The notes: generated by a model not told the origin, from the letters alone. A stretch of 64,000 bases of DNA from Gemmobacter nectariphilus (GCA_020721445.1 DYMU01000001.1:333883-397882); one strand, 5' to 3'. Positions 34,075 through 45,061 are shown, numbered from the stretch's first letter. Translations and numbers: made by a program.

Positions 34075-36039
34075 TCAACCCCGGTTCATCCGGTTTTCGA
34101 TCAGATCGTCCACCACCGACGGATCGGCCAGGGTCGAGGTATCGCCAAGGCTGCCAAAGTCGTTCTCGGCAATCTTGCGCAGGATGCGGCGCATGATCTT
34201 GCCCGAACGGGTTTTGGGCAGGCCCGGCGCCCATTGGATCAGGTCGGGCTTGGCAATCGGGCCGATCTCGGTCCGCACCCAGGCCTCCAGCTCTTTGCGC
34301 AACTCGGGCGTCGGCTCGACGTTGTTCATCAGCGTGACATAGGCATAGATGCCCTGCCCCTTGATGTCGTGCGGATAGCCCACAACAGCCGCCTCGGCCA
34401 CCTTCTCATGCGCCACCAGCGCGCTTTCCACCTCGGCGGTGCCCATCCGGTGCCCCGAGACGTTGATCACGTCATCCACGCGGCCGGTGATCCAGTAATA
34501 GCCATCCGCATCACGGCGGCAGCCGTCGCCGGTGAAGTAGAAGCCGCGGTATTGGCTGAAATAGGCTTCCTCAAACCGCTCATGATCGCCCCACAGCGTG
34601 CGCATCATCCCCGGCCAGCTGTCGGCAATGCACAGCACGCCGTCGGTTTCCATCGCCTCTTGCACGGTGGCGGTGGTCGGGTCCAGCACGATGGGCCGGA
34701 TCCCGAAGAATGGCTTGGTCGCTGACCCCGGCTTTTGCGGAATGGCACCTGGCAGCGGCGTGATCAAATGGCCGCCGGTTTCGGTCTGCCAGAAGGTATC
34801 GACAATCGGGCAAAGGCCCTTGCCGACATGGGTATTATACCAGTTCCACGCCTCGGGGTTGATCGGCTCGCCCACCGACCCCAGCAGTTTCAGCGACGAC
34901 AGGTCGTGCTTTTCCACCCATTCGGGGCCCATGCCCATCAGGCTGCGGATCGCGGTTGGCGCGGTGTAGAACTGGTTGACCTTGTGCTTGGCGCACACTT
35001 CCCAGAACCGGCCCGCGTCGGGATAGGTCGGCACCCCTTCGAACATGATCGTGGTCGCGCCATTGGCCAACGGGCCATACAGGATATAGCTGTGGCCGGT
35101 CACCCAACCCACGTCGGCGGTGCACCAGAACACATCGCCGTCGTGGTAATCAAAGGTGTATTGATGCGTCATCGACGCATAGACCAGATAGCCGCCCGAG
35201 GTATGCACCACCCCCTTCGGCCGTCCGGTGGACCCAGACGTGTAAAGAATGAACAGCGGGTCTTCGGCACCCACCTCGACATAGGCGCAATAGGGCTTGG
35301 CTTCGGCCATCTCGGCCTTCAGGTCAAAGTCGCGGCCCTGAACCCAGGTGGTCTGGTCGCCGGTGTGCTTGACCACCAGACATTTCACCTTTTCCGAACA
35401 GTCGAACAACGCCTTGTCGGCGTTCGATTTCAGCGCCGTCTTTTTGCCGCCGCGCGGGGCATAGTCGGCGGTGATCACGATCTTTGCCTCGGAATCGTTG
35501 ATCCGGTTGGCAAGCGCATCCGGAGAGAAGCCCGCAAACACCACCGAATGGATCGCGCCGATCCGCGCGCAGGCCAGCATCGCATAAGCCGCCTCGGGGA
35601 TCATCGGCAGATACAGCACCACCCGGTCGCCCTTTTTGACGCCATGGGCTTTCAGCACATTCGCCATGCGCGAGGTGTTTTCCAGCAGTTGCGCATAGGT
35701 GATGTGCAGCGACGGGGTTTTCGGATCATCGGGTTCCCAGATGATAGCGGTCTGGTTGGCGCGCGTCAGCATGTGGCGGTCGATGCAGTTGGCGCTGACG
35801 TTCAGGCTGCCATCCTCGAACCACTTGATCGACACTTTGCCAAGTTCGAAATTCGTGTCCTTCACCTTGGTGAAAGGCTTGATCCAGTCGATCCGCTGCG
35901 CCTGCTCGGCCCAGAATGCGGCCGGGTCGGTGACAGAAGCCTCATACAGCCGGGCATACCCTTCGGCGTTGATATGCGCATTGGCAATGAATGCGTCCGA
36001 GGCGGTGTAAACGCCCGGCACCGAAACCAGATCTGACAT
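34075..36039 (-). CDS. acs: Acetyl-CoA synthetase (AMP-forming)
   Basis: A 654-residue adenylate-forming enzyme that activates acetate to acetyl-CoA with release of AMP and pyrophosphate. The P-loop-like [12 protein letters not shown], the [12 protein letters not shown] adenylation motif, [23 protein letters not shown] and the C-terminal [11 protein letters not shown], whose last lysine is the known acetylation site in the family, are all present. A GAGGAAC site ends a few bases before the chosen ATG (MSDLVSVPG). It is the first gene of an eight-gene operon running to the terminator near 26.2 kb. Confidence 0.96.
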   Translation of the reverse strand: MSDLVSVPGVYTASDAFIANAHINAEGYARLYEASVTDPAAFWAEQAQRIDWIKPFTKVKDTNFELGKVSIKWFEDGSLNVSANCIDRHMLTRANQTAIIWEPDDPKTPSLHITYAQLLENTSRMANVLKAHGVKKGDRVVLYLPMIPEAAYAMLACARIGAIHSVVFAGFSPDALANRINDSEAKIVITADYAPRGGKKTALKSNADKALFDCSEKVKCLVVKHTGDQTTWVQGRDFDLKAEMAEAKPYCAYVEVGAEDPLFILYTSGSTGRPKGVVHTSGGYLVYASMTHQYTFDYHDGDVFWCTADVGWVTGHSYILYGPLANGATTIMFEGVPTYPDAGRFWEVCAKHKVNQFYTAPTAIRSLMGMGPEWVEKHDLSSLKLLGSVGEPINPEAWNWYNTHVGKGLCPIVDTFWQTETGGHLITPLPGAIPQKPGSATKPFFGIRPIVLDPTTATVQEAMETDGVLCIADSWPGMMRTLWGDHERFEEAYFSQYRGFYFTGDGCRRDADGYYWITGRVDDVINVSGHRMGTAEVESALVAHEKVAEAAVVGYPHDIKGQGIYAYVTLMNNVEPTPELRKELEAWVRTEIGPIAKPDLIQWAPGLPKTRSGKIMRRILRKIAENDFGSLGDTSTLADPSVVDDLIENRMNRG

Positions 36040-36621
36040 AGAGTTCCTCCCTCTGCGCGGACGGACCAACGACCGCATATTCTGCCCCGGGGGCCCGTCT
36101 TGCGACGGCCCAAAAGCACTCCTACCCGGGATCAGTGTAACCGTTCGTCAATTTTCATGTAACCCCCTTAATGGAATAGATTTTCCTGTCAATTAATTCA
36201 CTAAAGTTCTGTCAACTCTGCAAATATGCCGAAAGTAACATAAATTTGCCATGACTTATCAACACACTGGCCAGTCACGCCCGCGTGATCTTGTGCCGCA
36301 GGAGCGGCGCAATGAAGCCTGTTGGTGACGCAAGGTCAGGCCGGACTTGCGCGATCAGCATCGCGACGACCTGTCACGCCGAATCGTGCCGCCACCGATT
36401 CGGCTGCCTTGCGCATCAGTGCACCCGCACCGGTCAGGCGCGCCGGACCACTTGCCCTGTCCGATGCACCAGATGCCCTTCCAGAAGACCCCGATCGCCT
36501 GCGGCAAAACCCCGGCTGGATCAGAACCGGTTGTGTCGGGCAAGATGCGGCGATAGCTCGGGATGCGCCGCACGCCACGCGCCCCGCACCCCACGCCTGC
36601 AAACCATCAGGAGAAGGCCCG
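36040..36621. other. acs upstream control region
   Basis: 582 bases between divergent acs and the HugZ-like gene. The part 36130-36270 is strikingly AT-rich for this genome. On the minus strand it carries TTGACA twice (36210-36215 and 36187-36192, 23 bases apart) and GGAA-TAGATT-TTCC (36173-36186). I could not place a convincing -10. The rest, to 36621, is GC-rich with no gene that I would support, although frames are open by chance. Confidence 0.5.
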
Positions 36622-37128
36622 ATGCCCCCCCGCCCCGACCTTGTTGCTGCCGCCGATGACGAAGCCCGCGCCCTTGCGCACGACCTGATGCGCAAGACCC
36701 ATGCCGCCCTGGCCTATGCCGAGGCCGAAACCGGCCTTCCCGGCATCAGCCGCATTGCCTTTGGCCTGTCGCCGAAGGGCGTGCCGGTCACTCTGGTCTC
36801 GTCACTGTCGCCGCATTTCGCCGGGCTGCAAGCCCAGCCCTTGTGCGCCGTGATGCTGGGGGAACCGGGGATCAAGGGCGATCCGTTGACCCACCCCCGC
36901 CTGATGGTGCGGGCCGAGGCCCGGTTCATCGCCCCCGATGATCCAACCCGCCCCGCCCTGCGCGACCATTGGCTGGAACATCACCCGAAATCCAAGCTGT
37001 ATATCGACTTCACCGATTTCGCCTTTGTCATCCTGCGCCCGCTGTCGGCGGCGCTGAACGGGGGCTTTGCCCGCGCCTACCGGCTGACCGCCGAAGACCT
37101 GACCCTTCCCGAAGGACTGCACGCCTGA
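36622..37128 (+). CDS. HugZ-like pyridoxamine-5'-phosphate-oxidase-fold protein
   Basis: A 168-residue split-barrel protein. ALAYAEAETGLPGISRIAFG, then SSLSPHFAGLQAQPLCAVML and DHWLEHHPKSKLYIDFTDFAF match the flavin-reductase or heme-utilisation (HugZ) branch of the fold. The C-terminal NGGFARAYRL is also typical. Such proteins can bind heme or flavin; the exact role is not clear. AGGAGAAGG lies before the ATG. The frame continues upstream but is Pro/Arg-rich and not family-like. Confidence 0.82.
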   Translation: MPPRPDLVAAADDEARALAHDLMRKTHAALAYAEAETGLPGISRIAFGLSPKGVPVTLVSSLSPHFAGLQAQPLCAVMLGEPGIKGDPLTHPRLMVRAEARFIAPDDPTRPALRDHWLEHHPKSKLYIDFTDFAFVILRPLSAALNGGFARAYRLTAEDLTLPEGLHA

Positions 37129-37130
37129 CA

Positions 37131-37160
37131 AAAAGGGCGGCCCGATGGACCGCCCTTTTG
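37131..37160. terminator. Bidirectional terminator
   Basis: AAAAAGGGCGG and CCGCCCTTTT pair around CCCGATGGA. It carries A/T runs on both sides, so it can stop the HugZ-like gene on plus and the beta-helix gene on minus. Confidence 0.8.
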
Positions 37161-37180
37161 CACCTCTTGCCGTGCCGCCC

Positions 37181-39469
37181 TCAAGTCGGGTTGTCGCAGC
37201 GGATGGTGGTCAGCATCTTGCCCTTCACCGCCGACGGCCAGCGCAGATGCACCAGATTGCGGTCGCTGCCCTGTTCGTTCAGCACAAACGGCATTGCGTA
37301 TTGCGCCACGTTCGACGCATTGGTGATCACGCCATCGGCCACCAGACTTTGGGTGTTGCGCGCCCGGGCGCCAAACGGCATGAACGCCGCCCCATCCACC
37401 ACCCAGGTATCCGCCGCCGTGTTTTGGGTGTGCAGAATGGTCAGCGGACTCATCGCCAGTTGGGTGACGCCGTTGAACGAATTCGCCCCGAAGATGACAT
37501 TGCGGAACCGGCCGAAATCCAGCGTGCCGTTGGTGGTATCCACCGCCTCGGCCCGATCCACCGACCCGTTGATGGTGCGGAAGGTGTTGTCCGACACGCT
37601 CAAGCCATGCACAAAATGGCCCGAGCCTTTCGGCGCGATGACAATCCAGCGAAACCACGGGGCCACATCGCTGGCAAAGAAATGGTTGGCAACAACCGAC
37701 ATGTTGCCAAAACTGAAGCCGCTGGTGAAATCGGGGTTGGCATCATGTTCGTTCGACCATTCGATAAAGCAGTTGTCGATATAGTTGCCGGTCAAGGTCA
37801 GCCGCGGGTTGGTCTGTGTCACCACGATGCCCGCGCGGCGCAGCCCTGCCACGGCCTCGTCGCCCTGAAAGAAGTGGTTGCCGCTGATCAGATGCCCGCC
37901 GCCATTCACCACCATGAAATGCGCAAAGCGCACCACGCGGTTGGCGCGGATCTTTGCGTCGTTGGTGTTGATGTTCAGCGCAATCGTGGTGCGGTCTTGC
38001 GCCGGCATCGCCTGCTCGTTCGACAAGAACTGGCAACCGTCCACGATCAACCCCTGGCAGCCGGACCCGATCGACGTGATCGCCCGGTCCTTGGGCCGGT
38101 TGAACACAGAATTGCCAACCTGAATCGTCAGCCCGATCTTTGGCAGCATCACACCTGAACACAGCCCGTTGCAATTCATCTCCAGCCGGTCCAGCTCAAA
38201 CCGCGACAATTCGGCAAAGCCCGAGAAATCCAGCAGATACCTGAAGCGGCTGAAGGTCAGCGTCCGGGTGCCGGCCCCGCCCCACAACGGCTGGCTTAGC
38301 GTAACGGTGCCGGCCCCCACGTTCTTGTCCAGCACATAGACCTCGCGCCCCACACCGGGCCCAGTGACCAGCGCGCCGACCGGAATGGTCGCGACATTGG
38401 CCACCGAGGCAAGCAGCGTCGGGCTGGCCGGGTTGTAGCTGGTGCCCGAGGTGACCACGACCGTATCCCAGGCCGGGCCGGCCACCGCATTCAACTGGCC
38501 ATTGGTCAAAAACCGCCGTTGCGCAAAGGTTGTCAGCCCGCAGATCGCGGCCACGTCAATCGGCTCGACCAGATCAATCCGGCGATCCGACAGGTTCAGC
38601 GCCACGTGATCGGTGAAATAGAACAGGGCCTGAAGCGCCTTCTTGAACCCGGCCAACTCATCGCCGAAAGCGCTGGTATAGGTGTCCAGATCATAGTTGC
38701 GGGTCAGCGCCAGCCGCACATTCGCAGGCTGGATCAGCGTGCCCTGAAACCGGATCGGGTTTTCGATGGTCAGGTTTCCGGCGATCAGATAGGTGCCCGC
38801 CGGCACCGTGATCGTGCGCCCTGCCGCGGCCGCATCGGCCGCGTCAAAGGCGGCTGTATCATCGGTCACCCCGTCGCCCTTGGCGCCGAAATCACGCACA
38901 TCGACCGCATCAAAGATATCGCGCAGGTAAATGCCGGTGATGTCCTCGATCTCGATATCGTCGATGCGCACCACACCGCCCGTTGGCCCGGTCAGATCCA
39001 GCCCGATGTGGCCCAGAACCGCGCCTGCCCCCCAGGCCATTGTCACCCCGCCACGACCGCCGGCCCCGATGATGGCGGTCAGTTCGACCACCTCGCCATA
39101 CTGCGACAACTGCACCGATGGCCCGACCTGCACCACGCCCGGCACGTTGGACCCATCCGACTGCCCGGCCCAGCCCGCAATCCGCACCGCCGGAAGCGCA
39201 CCCGAGATGCCCTTGACCCGCACCGTCACCTGCACATACAGGCCGGGCTGCATCGGTATCGCCTGAAAGCAGCGCAGTTTTTGCGTGGCGACGGTCTTTT
39301 GCAATTCCAGCGCGCCGCCAAAATCAGCATCCGCCGGAACGAAGGCGGCATTGGGCTGGCCCGCATAAGACCCCTGCCCCGACAATCCGTCTTCGCGCGA
39401 CCACAGGGTCAACCCGTCGGCAAACGGTGGCGGCATCAGCACCAGCCCGTCGGTAATCGCCTTGTTCAT
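37181..39469 (-). CDS. Large beta-helix protein, GH28/pectate-lyase-related
   Basis: A 762-residue protein with no signal peptide. Residues 1-200 form a jelly-roll-like N-terminal part (ADGLTLWSREDGLSGQGSY). VRDFGAKGDGVTDDTAAF (near 213-230) opens a right-handed parallel beta-helix of the glycosyl hydrolase 28/pectate-lyase type. Repeating turns such as NSVFNRPKDRAITS, GNHFFQGDEAVAG and GNYIDNCFIEW follow. Catalytic Asp pairs of real polygalacturonases are not evident. Rhodobacteraceae encode many such proteins; I recall relatives among head-spike proteins of gene transfer agents (GhsB) and phage tailspikes. A surface-polysaccharide-binding role is inferred. Confidence 0.7.
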   Translation of the reverse strand: MNKAITDGLVLMPPPFADGLTLWSREDGLSGQGSYAGQPNAAFVPADADFGGALELQKTVATQKLRCFQAIPMQPGLYVQVTVRVKGISGALPAVRIAGWAGQSDGSNVPGVVQVGPSVQLSQYGEVVELTAIIGAGGRGGVTMAWGAGAVLGHIGLDLTGPTGGVVRIDDIEIEDITGIYLRDIFDAVDVRDFGAKGDGVTDDTAAFDAADAAAAGRTITVPAGTYLIAGNLTIENPIRFQGTLIQPANVRLALTRNYDLDTYTSAFGDELAGFKKALQALFYFTDHVALNLSDRRIDLVEPIDVAAICGLTTFAQRRFLTNGQLNAVAGPAWDTVVVTSGTSYNPASPTLLASVANVATIPVGALVTGPGVGREVYVLDKNVGAGTVTLSQPLWGGAGTRTLTFSRFRYLLDFSGFAELSRFELDRLEMNCNGLCSGVMLPKIGLTIQVGNSVFNRPKDRAITSIGSGCQGLIVDGCQFLSNEQAMPAQDRTTIALNINTNDAKIRANRVVRFAHFMVVNGGGHLISGNHFFQGDEAVAGLRRAGIVVTQTNPRLTLTGNYIDNCFIEWSNEHDANPDFTSGFSFGNMSVVANHFFASDVAPWFRWIVIAPKGSGHFVHGLSVSDNTFRTINGSVDRAEAVDTTNGTLDFGRFRNVIFGANSFNGVTQLAMSPLTILHTQNTAADTWVVDGAAFMPFGARARNTQSLVADGVITNASNVAQYAMPFVLNEQGSDRNLVHLRWPSAVKGKMLTTIRCDNPT

Positions 39470-39640
39470 GTCCTTCACCCTCGCTTGGTCTGTTTTCGGC
39501 CAAGGGAACAGACCCCGGCCCATGCAAGGGCAATCAGGTATCGACAAAGGGTTAATGCCGGCTCAGACCACCGCGCGCTGCGGGCCAAGGCGGGTGCCCC
39601 GCGCGCAGCCCTTTGCGCCAATATCGCGCCGCTTCACAGC

Positions 39641-39675
39641 AAAACGAAAAGGGGCGGCCCTTTCGGACCGCCCCC
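39641..39675 (-). terminator. Terminator of groESL
   Basis: On the minus strand GGGGCGGTCC-GAAA-GGCCGCCCC is followed by TTTTCGTTTT. The GAAA tetraloop and the T-run make a good intrinsic terminator 47 bases after the groEL stop. Confidence 0.85.
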
Positions 39676-39721
39676 GGTTTTCCAACGGAAAACGGCTGTC
39701 AGATCATGCCCGGGGGCAGGA

Positions 39722-41374
<1,653 letters not shown>

Positions 41375-41409
41375 TCAAATTTCGGTTGCAGTCAGAAAGC
41401 GCGGTCGAC

Positions 41410-41697
41410 TCAGGAAATGACCCCGAGGATGTCGCTTTCTTTCATGATCAGCAGTTCTTCTCCGTCCAGCGTGACTTCGGTGCCCGACCATTTGCCAAAC
41501 AGGATGCGGTCGCCCGCCTTCACTGCCGGTGCGATCAACTCGCCCGAGTCCTTGCGGGCACCTTCGCCTACGGACACGATTTCGCCCTCAGCGGGCTTTT
41601 CCTTGGCGGTATCGGGGATGATCAGGCCGCCCTTGGTTTTATCTTCGCCTTGGATCCGGCGGACCAGTACACGGTCATGCAGAGGTTTGAAAGCCAT
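41410..41697 (-). CDS. groES: Co-chaperonin GroES
   Basis: A 95-residue Hsp10 lid. [27 protein letters not shown] starts it and the mobile loop (residues 17-32) is present. [29 protein letters not shown] completes the fold. The ATG chosen gives the standard [10 protein letters not shown]; an in-frame start 13 codons earlier lies close to CIRCE and is unlikely. Confidence 0.98.
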   Translation of the reverse strand: MAFKPLHDRVLVRRIQGEDKTKGGLIIPDTAKEKPAEGEIVSVGEGARKDSGELIAPAVKAGDRILFGKWSGTEVTLDGEELLIMKESDILGVIS

Positions 41698-41729
41698 CTG
41701 GCTACACTCCCTAAAGTTCAGGTTGGGTT

Positions 41730-41756
41730 TTAGCACTCATATCGGCCGAGTGCTAA
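41730..41756. promoter_or_regulatory. CIRCE operator (HrcA site)
   Basis: A perfect TTAGCACTC-N9-GAGTGCTAA inverted repeat. It lies between the promoter and groES, so the HrcA repressor can block transcription or the RNA can be stabilised. The nine-base spacer is exact. Confidence 0.95.
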
Positions 41757-41764
41757 CGATGCGC

Positions 41765-41793
41765 CATTTAGGCATGTAAGCCGCGCCTGTCAA
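41765..41793 (-). promoter_or_regulatory. groESL promoter
   Basis: On the minus strand TTGACA (41788-41793), 17-base spacer, TAAATG (41765-41770). The start is predicted around 41758, so CIRCE lies at the very start of the transcript. Confidence 0.75.
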
Positions 41794-41894
41794 CCGTTCT
41801 GGTCGGTGAAATGCCCGCCTTGCCGCCCGTTTTGCCCCTTGGCATCCGGCACCGCGACGGCCACCTTGGTCGAACAACCGCCGTTGGGGGCCCC

Positions 41895-42872
41895 ATGCGC
41901 ATTGTTCTGACCCTGCTGTTCCTGCTTGCCAGCCCGGCCTTTGCCGAATGTCACGGCAGCAATCTGCTGACCGCGATGCCAGCCGCTGATCGCGCCCGTC
42001 TGGAACAGGCCGCCGCCGCGCAACCGTTTCACAAAGGCAACTTCTGGCGCGCCACCAAGGACGGCATGCAGGTCACGCTGGCGGGCACCTATCATCTGGG
42101 CGACCCCCGCCACAGCGACCTGATGGCCCGCCTTGCGCCGCTGATCGACACGGCCACAACGGTGCTGGTCGAGGCCGGGCCCGCCGAAGAGGCAGCACTC
42201 AAGGCCCAGGCCGCGCGCGATCCGTCGCTGTTCGTACTGACCGACACCAGCCTGCCGCAGATCATGCCAGCCGCCGATTGGCAGGCCCTCGCGACCGCCA
42301 TGTCGCGCCGCGGCATCCCCGGTTTCATGGCGGCCAAGTTTCAGCCGTGGTATGTTGCCATGCTGCTGGCGGTGCCGCCCTGCATGATCGGCCAGCTTGA
42401 CGCCAAGGCGGGCCTCGATGCGCAGATCATCCAGCACGCCACGACCAAAGGTATCGCGCTGCGCGGGCTGGAACCGCATGACACCGTGTTCAACCTGTTC
42501 GGCACCCTGTCGCAAGGCGATCAGGTCGGCATGCTGCGCGCCTCGCTGGCGCTCGAAGATCAGGCCGAAGACTACATCGCCACCCTCGCCGACAGTTATT
42601 TTGCCGGCGACTCGCGCCTGATATGGGAATTGATGCGCGATCTGTCGCTTTCCCAACCCGGCGCCACGCCGCAACAGGTCAAGGCGGATCTGGCCAAGAT
42701 GGAACAGGCCCTTGTCATCACCCGCAACCAAAGCTGGATCCCGGTGATCGAGGCCGCAGCCCGCACCGGCCCGGCCTTTGCCGCCTTTGGCGCGCTGCAC
42801 CTGCCGGGGCAATACGGCATCCCCAACCTGTTGCAGCAAAACGGCTGGACCCTGACCCCGCTTTCGCCCTGA
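41895..42872 (+). CDS. TraB/GumN family protein
   Basis: A 325-residue exported protein. A signal peptide ends at SPAFA-E (about residue 17). The first family motif is LAGTYHLGDPRH, with the conserved GTxH. Later LVEAGPAEE and the C-terminal AAFGALHLPGQYGI (second conserved GxxHLxG) define the TraB/GumN fold, which resembles a metalloprotease fold of uncertain activity. Cysteines in ECHG and PPCMIG may form a disulfide. It is divergent from groESL. Confidence 0.85.
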   Translation: MRIVLTLLFLLASPAFAECHGSNLLTAMPAADRARLEQAAAAQPFHKGNFWRATKDGMQVTLAGTYHLGDPRHSDLMARLAPLIDTATTVLVEAGPAEEAALKAQAARDPSLFVLTDTSLPQIMPAADWQALATAMSRRGIPGFMAAKFQPWYVAMLLAVPPCMIGQLDAKAGLDAQIIQHATTKGIALRGLEPHDTVFNLFGTLSQGDQVGMLRASLALEDQAEDYIATLADSYFAGDSRLIWELMRDLSLSQPGATPQQVKADLAKMEQALVITRNQSWIPVIEAAARTGPAFAAFGALHLPGQYGIPNLLQQNGWTLTPLSP

Positions 42873-42980
42873 CCTGCTGCTGCGGCGCAGCATTTTCGCG
42901 TTGACCTTGGCCGCCTACAGGTGACAAACCCACCGCAGCGGCCTATAAGCCGGGCAAATCCCATTGCCCCAAGGTGCCCC

Positions 42981-43901
42981 ATGACCACGCTTGTTTTCGG
43001 CCACAAATCCCCCGACACCGATTCCACCGGCTCGCCCATCATCTGGGCCTGGTATCTGAACGAGGTGAAGGGCATCCCCGCCGAGGCGGTCCTGCTGGGC
43101 GAGCCGAATACCGAAGCCGCCTTCGTGCTGACCCGTTGGGATTGCCCCAAGCCGCGCATCGTGACCCAGATCGCCGATGGCACCCCGGTCGTGATCGTCG
43201 ATACCAACAACCCGGCGGAACTGCCCGCCAATGTCAACGCGCTGGATATCACCGCCATCATCGACCATCACAAACTGGTCGGCGGTCTGGAAACCAAAGG
43301 CCCGATCGACATCACCATCCGGCCGCTGGCCTGCACCGCCACCATCCTGCATGACCTGATGGGCGATGATGCCGCCCGCATGCCCGACTGGGTCAAGGGC
43401 ATGATGCTGTCCTGCATCCTGTCCGACACCATCGAATTCCGCTCGCCCACCACCACCGCGCATGACCGCGCCGTGGCCGAAAAACTGGCCGCCGATCTGG
43501 GCATCGCCATCCCCGGCTATGCCGCGCAGCTGTTTGAGGCGAAATCCGATGTCGGTGCCTTTTCCGACGCCGAGTTGCTGCGGATGGATTCCAAGGAATA
43601 CACCGTCGCGGGCAAGAACCTGCGAATCTCGGTGCTGGAAACCACGGCGCCCAAGGTGGTGCTCGACCGCAAGGACAGCCTGATGCAGTCGATGGTTGAC
43701 GTGGCGCAGGAAGACGGTGCCGATCAGGTCTTGCTGTTCGTCATCGACATCGTGCGCGAAGAGGCAACCTTGCTGGTCCCCAACGATCTGGTCCGCCAGA
43801 TGGCCGAGGCGTCCTTTGGTTGCACCGTCAGCGGCGACACCGTGGTGCTGCCCGGCATCCTCAGCCGGAAAAAACAGATCATCCCGATGCTGAAACTCTG
43901 A
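42981..43901 (+). CDS. ppaC: Manganese-dependent inorganic pyrophosphatase
   Basis: A 306-residue family II pyrophosphatase of the DHH superfamily. GHKSPDTDS supplies N-terminal His and Asp metal ligands, then IVDTNNPAEL, IIDHHKLVGG (the DHH motif) and SDTIEFRSPTTT. The C-terminal DHHA2 domain ends with LPGILSRKKQIIPML, the substrate-binding SRKKQ motif. It drives reactions that release pyrophosphate, including Acs and PRPP use. Confidence 0.95.
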   Translation: MTTLVFGHKSPDTDSTGSPIIWAWYLNEVKGIPAEAVLLGEPNTEAAFVLTRWDCPKPRIVTQIADGTPVVIVDTNNPAELPANVNALDITAIIDHHKLVGGLETKGPIDITIRPLACTATILHDLMGDDAARMPDWVKGMMLSCILSDTIEFRSPTTTAHDRAVAEKLAADLGIAIPGYAAQLFEAKSDVGAFSDAELLRMDSKEYTVAGKNLRISVLETTAPKVVLDRKDSLMQSMVDVAQEDGADQVLLFVIDIVREEATLLVPNDLVRQMAEASFGCTVSGDTVVLPGILSRKKQIIPMLKL

Positions 43902-43912
43902 TCCGGTTTGCG

Positions 43913-43953
43913 CGCCGGGCGGTTGCCGGGGCTTTCCCGGCAGCCGCCCGGCG
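43913..43953. terminator. Long GC hairpin after ppaC
   Basis: CGCCGGGCGGTTGCCGGG and CCCGGCAGCCGCCCGGCG pair over 18 bases with one G-U wobble around GCTTT. No T-run follows. It lies 12 bases after the ppaC stop, so transcript termination or 3' protection is likely. Confidence 0.6.
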
Positions 43954-44057
43954 ACGCCAACCACCGCCAGATGGCACGCTGCCCGCCGTGGTCACAGATG
44001 CACCACGGATCAACCACGCCCGCACCACGCCTTGCACACGCCCCGGAAAGGCCCGCC

Positions 44058-44933
44058 ATGACCCGGATTATTGCCTCACTCGCCGATCTTGCCGGCCAAT
44101 ACGACGCGCTGTTTTGTGACCTCTGGGGCTGCCTGCACAATGGTGTCACCGCGTTTCCAGCCGCCATTGCCGCGCTGCAAGCCTTTCGCGCGCAGGGTGG
44201 CGCGGTGGTTCTTGTCACCAACGCACCCCGCCCAAAATCCAGTGTTGTCAGCCAGTTGGATGCCATGGGCGTGCCACGCGACGCCTGGGACAATATCGCC
44301 ACCTCGGGCGATGCGGCGCAATATGCCATGCTGTCGGGCGACGTTGGTCACCGCGTCCACCACATCGGCGCGCTGAAAGATGAACCCTTCTTTACCGATT
44401 TCGAGGACGATATCGCCGATCTGGCGGCAAGTTCCCAGGTCACCCGCGTGCCGCTGGACCAAGCCACCGGCATCGTCTGCACCGGCCTTGCTGACGACCT
44501 GACCGAAACCCCCGACGACTATCGGGGCAAGCTGTTGATGGCAAAGGTAAAAGGCCTGAAAATGCTCTGCGCCAACCCCGATATCATCGTCGATATGGGC
44601 GACACCCGTGTCTATTGCGCCGGGGCCTTGGCGCAAACCTATGAACAGATGGGCGGCGAGGCGCTGTATTATGGCAAGCCGCATCCGCCGATCTATGACC
44701 TTGCCCGCCGCCGCCTTGGTCTGGACGACCCGCGCATCCTGTGCGTGGGCGACGGGATCGGCACCGACATTCAGGGCGGCATCGCCGAAGGGCTGGATAC
44801 GTTGTTTGTCACCGGCGGCATCGCAGCCGAACAGTTTGGTCCGGATTCTGACAATCCGAACAAGGACTTGCTTGAAGCCTGGCTGAAGGCACAACAGCTT
44901 TCCGCGACCTTCGCCATTGGCAAGCTGCGCTAG
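44058..44933 (+). CDS. HAD superfamily class IIA hydrolase (TIGR01459-type)
   Basis: A 291-residue phosphatase-like protein. The first motif is altered from DxDGT/V to FCDLWGCLHNG. Motif II is VLVTNAPRP (Thr) and motif III-IV includes YYGKPHPPIYDLA (Lys) and CVGDGIGTDIQGG (acidic pair). This matches the NagD-like class IIA family of Rhodobacteraceae (TIGR01459). The natural substrate is unknown. Confidence 0.85.
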   Translation: MTRIIASLADLAGQYDALFCDLWGCLHNGVTAFPAAIAALQAFRAQGGAVVLVTNAPRPKSSVVSQLDAMGVPRDAWDNIATSGDAAQYAMLSGDVGHRVHHIGALKDEPFFTDFEDDIADLAASSQVTRVPLDQATGIVCTGLADDLTETPDDYRGKLLMAKVKGLKMLCANPDIIVDMGDTRVYCAGALAQTYEQMGGEALYYGKPHPPIYDLARRRLGLDDPRILCVGDGIGTDIQGGIAEGLDTLFVTGGIAAEQFGPDSDNPNKDLLEAWLKAQQLSATFAIGKLR

Positions 44934-44957
44934 AATGTCGCGCGGCGCAGTAACATT

Positions 44958-44998
44958 GTTGCGCCAAATGGCAAGTAATCGCAAATAACTTGCGCAAC
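44958..44998. repeat. Nested inverted repeats upstream of the MaoC gene
   Basis: GTTGCGC (44958-44964) pairs with GCGCAAC (44992-44998), and inside it GCAAGT (44971-44976) pairs with ACTTGC (44988-44993). The two right arms share bases, so both stems cannot be complete together. A protein-binding operator or a leader RNA switch are both possible. Confidence 0.35.
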
Positions 44999-45061
44999 GG
45001 AATTGCGCTGCGTCGCGGCATTTGCTACGGTTCCGACAACTCAAGCACGGGAATCGCCAGG

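Noticed and set aside
36285..36659. 124-codon plus-strand ORF upstream of the HugZ-like gene
   Set aside because: Cys/Arg/Pro-rich with no recognisable domain, overlapping the start of the real gene. It looks like chance in GC-rich DNA.
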